From: Corynebacterium falsenii | GTDB taxonomy: Bacteria; Actinomycetota; Actinomycetes; Mycobacteriales; Mycobacteriaceae | DNA: 64,000 nt | Assembly: GCF_020099275.1 (NCBI RefSeq) | Contig: NZ_CP083646.1 | Coordinates: 1,488,001 to 1,552,000, forward strand | Direction: 5' to 3' | Part shown: positions 57,674-64,000 of the stretch, piece by piece | Numbering within the stretch: position 1 is the stretch's first letter | Layout: each line of letters starts with the position of its first letter | Notes under the pieces: generated by a model | Seen by the model: only the letters and a program-made list of their open reading frames with translations | Databases searched by the model: none | What the model was told of the DNA's origin: nothing | Position numbers and translations under genes: made by a program

Positions 57674-57843
57674 CCCACCCCAGCGCACCCCATCCCAGCC
57701 CCCAATCGCCGGAGACCACCGCCCGGCGACTCGCCGAACAGGTCGACGAGCTGCTCGCCCACGATGTGACCGGCGCTGAGGAAGCAGCGATCCTGGAACA
57801 GGCCCAGGAACTCGTCAACGACGCCCTCGGCAGCAACCACTAA
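57670..57843 (+). CDS. Small conserved hypothetical protein
   Basis: 57 residues from GTG 57670, which forms a GTGA overlap with the stop of the phosphatase gene and has GGAAGG 9 nt upstream; an ATG at 57661 has no spacing. N-terminus Pro/Ser-rich (MTHPSAPHPSPQSPETTARR), then a helical region (LAEQVDELLAHDVTGAEEAA). Position matches the small gene Rv1693 between the phosphatase and tlyA in mycobacteria. Function unknown. Confidence 0.75.
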   Translation: MTHPSAPHPSPQSPETTARRLAEQVDELLAHDVTGAEEAAILEQAQELVNDALGSNH

Positions 57844-57869
57844 ACCACCAGCACAGGAAGGCCCGCTAG

Positions 57870-58703
57870 TTGGCAAAGAAAAGCCCTGCGCTGCGCCGCC
57901 TCGATGCGGAGCTGGTCAAGCGCAAGATCGCCCGCAGCCGCGAGCACGCTCAGGAGATGATCAAGGCCGGGCGCGTGACCGTCAACGGCATGGCCGCCAC
58001 GAAGCCCGCCACGGGGGTGGACGGCAACATGTCCATCAAGGTTGCCGAGTCGGAGGACGACCGCTGGGCCTCCCGCGGTGCGCATAAGCTCCTCGGCGCC
58101 CTCGAGGCGTTCGAGCCGCGCGGCCTCAGCCTGGCCGGCGCCACGGTGCTCGATGCCGGCGCCTCCACCGGTGGTTTCACAGACGTGTGCCTCGACCGCG
58201 GCGCGGAGTGCGTCAAGGCCGTGGATGTGGGCTACGGCCAGCTCATCTGGCGGCTGCAAAACGACCCGCGCGTGGACGTGCTGGATCGCACCAACGTGCG
58301 CACCCTCACGCCGGAGCAGCTCGGCGGCCAGGTTGATGTCATGGTTGGAGACTTGAGTTTCATCTCCATCGAGCTGGTGCTGCCCGCCATCGCCGAGTGC
58401 GTGCGCGAAGGCGGTGACCTGCTGCCGATGGTCAAACCACAATTCGAAGTGGGCAAGGATCGGCTGGGGAGCGGGGGAGTCGTGCGCAGCCCGGAGCTGC
58501 GGGCCGAAGTCACTGGCCGCATCGCACGGGCAGCGGTGCAGTATGGTTTATCTACGAAGGGTGTGGTGGCGTCCCCGCTACCCGGGCCGAGTGGAAATGT
58601 TGAATATTTCCTCTGGTTGGTCAAAGATGGGGGCGCTTGTTCACCTAGCATGGAGGATCTAGACCGGATGGTTGCCACGGCGATTGAGGAGGGCCCACAG
58701 TGA
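57870..58703 (+). CDS. tlyA: 16S/23S rRNA 2'-O-methyltransferase TlyA
   Basis: 277 residues from TTG 57870 with AGGAAGG 8 nt upstream. N-terminal S4 RNA-binding domain (RRLDAELVKRKIARSREHAQ, RVTVNG); C-terminal FtsJ/RrmJ methyltransferase with SAM motif VLDAGASTGGFTDVCL and VGDLSFISIELVLP. In mycobacteria TlyA methylates C1409 (16S) and C1920 (23S), and its loss gives capreomycin resistance. Overlaps nadK by GTGA. Confidence 0.95.
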   Translation: MAKKSPALRRLDAELVKRKIARSREHAQEMIKAGRVTVNGMAATKPATGVDGNMSIKVAESEDDRWASRGAHKLLGALEAFEPRGLSLAGATVLDAGASTGGFTDVCLDRGAECVKAVDVGYGQLIWRLQNDPRVDVLDRTNVRTLTPEQLGGQVDVMVGDLSFISIELVLPAIAECVREGGDLLPMVKPQFEVGKDRLGSGGVVRSPELRAEVTGRIARAAVQYGLSTKGVVASPLPGPSGNVEYFLWLVKDGGACSPSMEDLDRMVATAIEEGPQ

Positions 58704-59611
58704 CCGAAGAGCGCGAGGTTCTTCTCGTCGCACACACGAGCGTGCACGAGAACTTGGGCCTGGCCGCCGAAGCGGCGAGCCAGCTGAAAGATGGCGGCAT
58801 TAACGTGCGTGTGATGGCCACGGCCGATCCTGCACCGGTGGCCCGCCACGAGATCCTGGGGCGCTTCAAGCGCTACGGCCACACGCGCGAGGCCGCCACG
58901 GGCGTGGAGATGGTGCTCGTGCTCGGCGGCGATGGCACGTTCCTGCGCGCCGCCGATATCGCGCACTCCGCGGACGTGCCCGTGTTGGGCATCAACATGG
59001 GCCACATCGGTTTTTTGGCGGAGTGGGAGCAGGAGTCGCTGAAGGAAGCGATCGACCGGGTGATCGCCAAGGACTACCGGGTGGAGGATCGCATGACGCT
59101 GTCCATCACCGCCCGGGACATGGACGGCCGCGTGCTCGGCACGGGCTGGGCGCTCAACGAGTGCTCGGTGGAAAACCTCAACCGCCAGGGCGTGTTGGAC
59201 ACGATTCTGGAAGTAGATGAGCGACCTGTCTCGTCGTTCGGCTGTGACGGGGTTTTGGTATCGACGCCGACAGGCTCCACCGCCTATGCCTTCAGTGCGG
59301 GCGGGCCGGTTCTGTGGCCGGAACTGGACGCGATCCTCGTGGTTCCGTCGAACGCTCACACGCTCTTTAGCCGTCCGTTGGTGGTGTCTCCGAATTCTTC
59401 CATTGCTGTGGAGACGAACCCCACGACCTCGCCGGCGACGGCGGTCATGGATGGGTTCCGCCAGATCCACATGCCCCCGGGAGCGCGCGTGGAGATCCGC
59501 AGGGGACCGCAGCCGGTGCGTTGGGTGCGCCTGGATTCCGCGCCGTTTACTGACCGGCTGGTGCACAAGTTCCGCCTGCCGGTGACCGGGTGGCGGGGAC
59601 CGCTGCACTAG
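58700..59611 (+). CDS. nadK: NAD kinase
   Basis: 303 residues. Diagnostic GGDGTFLRAA (about residue 75) and the NE/D motif LNECSVENL, plus STPTGSTAYAFSAGGP. It makes NADP from NAD with ATP or polyphosphate. GTG start at 58700 overlaps the tlyA stop; GGAGGG lies 6-11 nt upstream. Part of the tlyA-nadK-recN cluster common in Gram-positive bacteria. Confidence 0.97.
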   Translation: MTEEREVLLVAHTSVHENLGLAAEAASQLKDGGINVRVMATADPAPVARHEILGRFKRYGHTREAATGVEMVLVLGGDGTFLRAADIAHSADVPVLGINMGHIGFLAEWEQESLKEAIDRVIAKDYRVEDRMTLSITARDMDGRVLGTGWALNECSVENLNRQGVLDTILEVDERPVSSFGCDGVLVSTPTGSTAYAFSAGGPVLWPELDAILVVPSNAHTLFSRPLVVSPNSSIAVETNPTTSPATAVMDGFRQIHMPPGARVEIRRGPQPVRWVRLDSAPFTDRLVHKFRLPVTGWRGPLH

Positions 59612-59623
59612 GGTCGCTCCGAT

Positions 59624-61330
59624 ATGCTCAATGAACTGCACATTCAAAACCTGGGCGTGATCCAGGAGGCCACCGCGGAGTTCGCCGGTGGCCTTTCGGT
59701 CGTGACCGGTGAAACCGGTGCCGGCAAGACGATGGTGATTAGTTCGCTACGCCTGCTGTCCGGCCACCGCGCGGATGCCTCCCGCGTGCGCTCCGGCATG
59801 GACAAGGCTGTGGTGGAGGGGATTTTCACCACGGATTCACCCGCCGTGGGTGCGATGGTCGATGAGGTCGGGGGCTTCATGGAGGACGGCGAAGTCATCG
59901 CCTCCCGCACGGTAACGGCGGCCGGGCGCTCGCGGGCTCACCTGGCGGGCAAGACCGTGGCGGCAGGCGTGCTGGGGGAGTTCTCCGGCCACGTCATCAC
60001 CATCCATGGCCAGAATGATCAGCTGCGGCTGCTCGATCCGGCGCGGCAGTTGGCTGCGCTGGACCAGTACGCGGGCCTCGAGGACGCCGTGGCGGCGTAC
60101 CGCGAGCTGCGGTCGCAGTGGAAGAAGCTGGCGAAGGATCTACGCACCCGTCTGGAGACGCGCCGCGAGCTGGCGCTGGAATCCGAAACCCTGGCTCGGG
60201 CTGTCGAGACCATTGACGCGATCGACCCGCAACCGGGTGAGGACGAGGATCTGAAGTCCCAGATCCAGCGGCTGCAGGATGCCGATGATCTTCGCGCGGC
60301 AATGCAGCAGGCCCTGGCCGCGATCGACGGTGCGGAAGACGACATGGAGGCTCAGGGCGCCAGCGAGCTGGTTGCCCAGGCCGCGGCACAGTTGCGCGGC
60401 GATGACGCGCAGTTGCAGGCCTTGGCCGAGCGGTTGGACGAGGTGGCGGTGTTGCTCAGCGACATCTCCGCTGAGGTGGGCCAGGCCCTCATCGACGTGC
60501 CGGACCCCGATTCGCTCGAGGAGTTGCTGCAACGCCAGCAGGAATTGCGGGAGCTCCGCAAGTACGCGGTCGATGTCGATGGCGCTATCGCGTGGCGGGA
60601 TCAGGCGCGCGAGCGGCTGGCCAGCATCGACGTCTCGGGCGAGGCGATCGAGAAGCTTCAAGAGCAGGTTGCCGAGGCGTGGGCGGCGATGATCGCCAGC
60701 GCCAAGAAGCTTTCCGCGCGTCGGGCGAAGGCCGCTTCCGCCTTCGCCGCTGCCGTGACCGAGGAGATCCGTGGGTTGCACATGTCGGCCGAGATCCGGG
60801 TCGAGGTGACAGCCCAGAAGATCAGCGACTCGTGGGAGCCGGCCAGCCCGGCCCCGGGACCGCGGGGCATTGATGAGGTTGAGTTCCAGCTTGTTCAGGG
60901 CGGCAACGCGAACCCGCTGGCCAGCTCCGCCTCCGGTGGTGAGCTATCTCGCGTGATGCTGGCGCTCGAGGTGGTGCTCGCCGCTGGCACGGAGGGCGGG
61001 CGCACGATGGTCTTCGATGAGGTTGATGCCGGTGTGGGTGGCAAAGCCGCGGTGGAGATCGGTCGCCGGTTGGCGAAGCTGGCCGTGGACAATCAGGTCA
61101 TTGTTGTCACTCACTTGCCGCAGGTTGCCGCGTTTGCCGATGCGCACGTGTACGTGGCGAAGTCCGCGACGGACTCCACCGTGAGCTCGTCGGTGGTGAC
61201 GCTCGATGAGGATGCGCGGGTCGAGGAGCTATCGCGCATGCTGGCGGGCTTGGAGTCCGAGACGGGGCGCGCTCACGCCGAGGAGCTCGTGGAGATGGCG
61301 CGGAAGGCCAAGGCCGAGCTGCAGGACTAG
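59624..61330 (+). CDS. recN: DNA repair protein RecN
   Basis: 568 residues, SMC-like ATPase. Walker A VTGETGAGKTMVISSLRL, coiled-coil arms (about 150-350), ABC signature SGGELSRVMLALE, Walker B MVFDEVDAGVGG, and VVTHLPQVAAFAD. Acts in double-strand break repair by holding ends together. ATG at 59624 lies 12 nt after nadK. No SOS box was recognised. Converges on the RNase H gene, whose stop codon lies in the shared hairpin TCGTAG-ACAG-CTACGA at 61353-61368. Confidence 0.96.
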   Translation: MLNELHIQNLGVIQEATAEFAGGLSVVTGETGAGKTMVISSLRLLSGHRADASRVRSGMDKAVVEGIFTTDSPAVGAMVDEVGGFMEDGEVIASRTVTAAGRSRAHLAGKTVAAGVLGEFSGHVITIHGQNDQLRLLDPARQLAALDQYAGLEDAVAAYRELRSQWKKLAKDLRTRLETRRELALESETLARAVETIDAIDPQPGEDEDLKSQIQRLQDADDLRAAMQQALAAIDGAEDDMEAQGASELVAQAAAQLRGDDAQLQALAERLDEVAVLLSDISAEVGQALIDVPDPDSLEELLQRQQELRELRKYAVDVDGAIAWRDQARERLASIDVSGEAIEKLQEQVAEAWAAMIASAKKLSARRAKAASAFAAAVTEEIRGLHMSAEIRVEVTAQKISDSWEPASPAPGPRGIDEVEFQLVQGGNANPLASSASGGELSRVMLALEVVLAAGTEGGRTMVFDEVDAGVGGKAAVEIGRRLAKLAVDNQVIVVTHLPQVAAFADAHVYVAKSATDSTVSSSVVTLDEDARVEELSRMLAGLESETGRAHAEELVEMARKAKAELQD

Positions 61331-61362
61331 TTGCCTAGTTAGTTGTCGGGGGTCGTAGACAG

Positions 61363-62277
61363 CTACGAGGACGGTGACGAGGACGGCGGGGTGATGGGCG
61401 CTGTGGTGCCCTGGTGAAAGCGCGCCTGCCAGCCGTGAGACCCGCCTGCAACCCAGATCGTCGCGCGGTTGGCGCCGTAACCGCGCACGGCGGAGTGCCA
61501 ACGGAACAGGTACGTGTCAGCACCCAGCTCGACGAGCTCGAGTGGGGTGACCTCTACCGGGGAGCCAATGGGGCGCAACGCTCGCAGCACCTCGGCGCGG
61601 TTGCGCACGGCCCCGGAGGTGCCATGCTCAACGAAATCGTCTGCCAGGTAGGTGGCTGCAACGTCTGGCTGGCTGCGAACCTCATCGGAGACCAGCTCGG
61701 CCTCGAGACGTGCGAACGTATCGATGGTTGCAGACTCGGTCGATGCTTCTGTTGTGTCCTGATGAGGCTCGGCGACCGGTGTGCTCTCTGCGCTCTTTGC
61801 ATTCTGCGCGCTCAGCGTGAAACCCGGGCCCTCATCGGGCGCGGTGCCCTTCTTGAAAGCAGTGGCGACGGCACGCGCACGGTCGTCGGCCGCTTCGTTG
61901 AGGTCATGCCCGGCGTGCCCCTTGACCCACTTGAACGTGATGTCGCGGTCGGCCAGTTCTTTATCGAGCTGTTCGAGAATGTCGCGGTTGAGAACCGGCT
62001 TCTTATCGGCCTTCTTCCAACCGAGTGCCTTCCACCCAGCCATCCACTTGGTGCAGCAGTCGATGACGTAGCGGGAGTCGCACAGAATCGTGATCGGGCC
62101 GGAGAATTCACGGGTCTCGCGGAGAAGATCCAGAACGGCCGTGAGCTCAGCCTGGTTATTCGTCCCCTTGGTCCAGCCTCCTGCGTGCCAACATGATTCG
62201 TTGACGAACCAGCACCATCCGGCCGGCCCCGGGTTCGATAGAGATGACCCATCGGCAGCGACAACTAAAGATTCCAC
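61363..62277 (-). CDS. rnhA: Ribonuclease HI fused to a DUF4440 (NTF2-like) domain
   Basis: 304 residues. RNase H domain (1 to about 145) has all catalytic acids: DGSSLSNPG, NNQAELTAVL, LCDSRYVID and the KGHAGHDLNEAADDRAR block with the flexible His. It degrades RNA in RNA-DNA hybrids. After a linker rich in Ala, Ser, Thr and Glu (150-190) comes a second domain (IDTFARLEAELVSDEV to SHGWQARFHQGTTA) with the DUF4440/NTF2-like pattern, a cone-shaped fold that often binds small ligands. Mycobacterial RNase HI is fused to a phosphatase instead. C-terminal PSSSPSS tail. Confidence 0.85.
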   Translation of the reverse strand: MESLVVAADGSSLSNPGPAGWCWFVNESCWHAGGWTKGTNNQAELTAVLDLLRETREFSGPITILCDSRYVIDCCTKWMAGWKALGWKKADKKPVLNRDILEQLDKELADRDITFKWVKGHAGHDLNEAADDRARAVATAFKKGTAPDEGPGFTLSAQNAKSAESTPVAEPHQDTTEASTESATIDTFARLEAELVSDEVRSQPDVAATYLADDFVEHGTSGAVRNRAEVLRALRPIGSPVEVTPLELVELGADTYLFRWHSAVRGYGANRATIWVAGGSHGWQARFHQGTTAPITPPSSSPSS

Positions 62278-62333
62278 ACAACGACTGTAGCAGCCGTCCC
62301 GGACACCCCTTCGCGGCGATTGAGGTGGCTCAG

Positions 62334-63416
62334 CTAGGCCTTCGACCCAGAAGAGTCAGTGGAATTGTCTCCGCTGTGTGCATCGTGCTCGCCATTCTCA
62401 CGGGCCGGTTGCGCACCGGGTGCGACGTGCGAGAGCTCCATCGGCTCCAGGTGGATGAACGTCCGTGCCCCGGGCAGGGCCTTGTAGACGGCGATCTCCA
62501 GCTGATCCGCGACCTTGTGGGAGTCCCCCACAGTCCACGTGGCGGGAACGAACATGGTGGCATACACGAAGCGCTGCTGGCCAGATTCCACCGTCTGTGG
62601 CCTGGCGAATTCCACGTCGTGATCCTCCGCGAAGATCCGCAGGGTTTCGTTGAGCGTTGCGGCGTCGTCATCCGAAAAAGCAACATTGAGCAGGCCACTC
62701 ATCGCCTCGCGAACCAACTGGAAGCCGGTGAAAAGAATGTTCACACCCACGACAATGGCGATGACGGGGTCCAGCCACAACCACCCGGTGAGCATCACGG
62801 CCAGAACACCGGCGACCACGCCGACGGTGGTCCAGACGTCCGTGAGGAGGTGCTTGCCGTCGGCAGTGAGGGTGGTGGAGCGATGCTTACGGCCGCCGCG
62901 GAGCAGCAACACACCCACGGTGAGATTCACCGCGGTGGCGGCGATGGTGAAGATGAAGCCGATGCCGAGTTGCTCCAGCTCCTGGGGGCGGAACAAGCGC
63001 TGGATGGACGTGAAGAGGATCACCGCGGCGGCGACGAAGATCATGGCACCCTCGACGAGTGCGGAGATGTATTCGGCCTTGCTATGGCCGAAGTGGTGGT
63101 TCTCGTCGGCGGGTTTGGCGGCGACCTTGAGGGCGAAGAGCGCCACGACAGCGGCGACGAGGTTGACGGTCGATTCGAGGGCGTCAGAGAGGAAGCCCAT
63201 GGAACCGGTCACGCCTGCGGCCGCGAACTTGAGGATGATCGTGATGAGCGCGGCGGCGATGGAGAGGTAGATGAACTTGTAGAGGGTGGCGTTTTCGACG
63301 GGCTGCTGGGGGACGGGGCTGTTGGAGGTCGCCATGGGCGCGTCGGGAGCCGGGTACGGGGCGGGGTGGGGGTGGTGCGTCTGGTGCGCTTGGTGCGTCT
63401 GATGAGTTGAGGCCAC
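62334..63416 (-). CDS. Cation diffusion facilitator family transporter
   Basis: 360 residues from GTG 63416 (AAAGGA 8 nt upstream). The extreme N-terminus is His-rich (THQTHQAHQTHHPHPAPYP), probably a cytoplasmic metal-binding lead. Six helices follow from residue about 40; the transport-site motif FLSDALEST and HHFGHSKAEYIS (HxxxD replaced by HxxxE-type) are visible in TM2 and the loop, and TTLTADGKHLLTDVW gives the TM5 HxxxD site. The C-terminal metal-binding domain runs from about 245. Such proteins export Zn, Co or Mn; the metal is not determined. The C-terminus is Glu/His/Ser-rich. Confidence 0.88.
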   Translation of the reverse strand: MASTHQTHQAHQTHHPHPAPYPAPDAPMATSNSPVPQQPVENATLYKFIYLSIAAALITIILKFAAAGVTGSMGFLSDALESTVNLVAAVVALFALKVAAKPADENHHFGHSKAEYISALVEGAMIFVAAAVILFTSIQRLFRPQELEQLGIGFIFTIAATAVNLTVGVLLLRGGRKHRSTTLTADGKHLLTDVWTTVGVVAGVLAVMLTGWLWLDPVIAIVVGVNILFTGFQLVREAMSGLLNVAFSDDDAATLNETLRIFAEDHDVEFARPQTVESGQQRFVYATMFVPATWTVGDSHKVADQLEIAVYKALPGARTFIHLEPMELSHVAPGAQPARENGEHDAHSGDNSTDSSGSKA

Positions 63417-63503
63417 GGTCGCTGTCCTTTGAAGTACGAAGAAAGTACGAAACTTTCGACGCGCTGGCCGGGGCGAGGGCACGCGGGAGCACACGGGAGC
63501 CGA

Positions 63504-63530
63504 GCACGGATCTGCACGGATTGCACGGAT
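63504..63530. repeat. Three phased copies of GCACGGAT
   Basis: GCACGGAT at 63504, 63514 and 63523 (spacing 10 and 9 bp, one helical turn), about 90 bp upstream of the cation transporter start. It could be a regulator-binding array. Confidence 0.8.
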
Positions 63531-63623
63531 GTGCATGGGGCACCTAGTTGCGAGCTTCAACGGACGGTCACTTCGGTCAGCGAGTCGTTTGATAGCTGGC
63601 CGAAGGTCTCGTTCACCACGTGG

Positions 63624-63640
63624 TCCCGCCTAGGGCGGGA
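63624..63640. other. Perfect hairpin TCCCGCC-TAG-GGCGGGA
   Basis: 7-bp GC-rich stem with a 3-nt loop, no U-tract on either side. Role unknown. Confidence 0.6.
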
Positions 63641-63841
63641 TCGTGACCGCGCTGCCGGGTTACCAACCGCGACGAGCGCGGAGGCCACCAGTATGTCGAC
63701 AGAACGTTCCACTGGCTGTTCGCGCCGCCACCGTGACGTAATCCCGCGAGGGATTCCCACCGGGCGGGGTGCGAACGAGGGAAAGAACTACTCCCCTTCA
63801 ACAGATGTCGAGATTACCGAGGCGCCCTGATGTTGGCAACA

Positions 63842-63865
63842 GGTGGTGTAACCGGTGGTGTAACC
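63842..63865. repeat. 12-bp tandem repeat
   Basis: GGTGGTGTAACC twice without gap. The flanks also contain GGTGG units. No gene covers it. Confidence 0.85.
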
Positions 63866-64000
63866 GGCAGCGGTGGTTTGTGACGACAGTCACGGTGATG
63901 TGGAACGAGCCGTAAGCGGAGCACATCTGACGAATTTTCCCAGCGTGCCCGGCGCGCCTTAAACAACATCTGTCACATTGGCCTCACAATAGGGGCTATG

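Larger units (their letters stand above)
63417..64000. other. Intergenic region with repeats, no supported gene
   Basis: 584 nt with no ORF that looks coding. It contains the three GCACGGAT copies, a perfect hairpin, and a 12-bp tandem repeat. The last ATG (63998) is preceded by CACAAT 7 nt upstream and might be a leaderless start of the next gene, but it cannot be checked here. Confidence 0.6.

Noticed and set aside
63429..63830. 133-residue plus-strand ORF in the right intergenic region
   Set aside because: Poor start (TTG), odd composition, crosses repeats and a hairpin; not supported as coding.

Overview
This is a contiguous stretch of a high-GC Gram-positive chromosome, almost certainly a Corynebacterium. 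The 16S/23S/5S genes have actinobacterial character. The genes are those of the mycolate-producing actinobacteria: HtdX-FabG4-FadA2, a HelD-type helicase, a TlyA-NadK-RecN block, ThiO-ThiS-ThiG-ThiF thiazole synthesis, and a polA with a worn-out proofreading site. Many genes have a -10 hexamer only 6-8 nt before the ATG, the signature of leaderless transcripts that are common in this genus. I cannot name the species from sequence alone.

Layout. 1-1.5 kb: start of a lipoprotein solute-binding protein, a TetR regulator and a tRNA-Leu(CAA) with a short variable loop. 1.6-6.9 kb: polA, a DUF368 polyprenyl-phosphate transporter, rpsA. 6.8-8.5 kb: a decayed zone holding a frameshifted CPBP protease and an IS3-type OrfA remnant. 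8.6-12.4 kb: htdX-fabG4 divergent from fadA2, with a palindrome between them. 12.7-22.8 kb: coaE, uvrB, a universal stress protein, helD-doxX, a metallo-hydrolase, uvrA. 22.8-25.0 kb: a DUF2339 membrane protein with a collagen-like tail. 25.1-31.4 kb: translation genes infC (AUU start)-rpmI-rplT, an rRNA/tRNA methyltransferase, pheST. 31.4-40.2 kb: complete cyclic arginine pathway argCJBDFR-argGH with ARG boxes. 40.2-41.6 kb: two lipoproteins. 41.6-47.7 kb: thiamin operon thiC-E-O-S-G-F behind a TPP riboswitch. 47.9-49.6 kb: Trm112-like protein and tyrS. 49.6-55.5 kb: one rrn operon (16S-23S-5S, no spacer tRNA). 55.7-61.3 kb: RG-rich TPR protein, glycerol-phosphate-type HAD phosphatase, a small protein, tlyA, nadK, recN. 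61.4-63.4 kb: an RNase HI fused to a DUF4440 domain, and a His-rich cation diffusion facilitator. 63.4-64.0 kb: repeats and no convincing gene.

The genes are mostly core housekeeping. Functional themes are nucleotide-excision and recombinational repair (uvrA, uvrB, polA, recN), translation (rrn, rpsA, infC, rpmI, rplT, pheST, tyrS, tlyA), arginine and thiamin synthesis under classical feedback control, and fatty acid/acyl-CoA metabolism.

I did not find a clear new defence, mobile or biosynthetic system. The most interesting items are the class I-shaped tRNA-Leu, the RNase HI-DUF4440 fusion, the RG-rich and collagen-like low-complexity proteins, the AUU start of infC, possible dual starts of coaE, the homopolymer frameshift in the CPBP gene, and several short tandem repeats placed at promoters.
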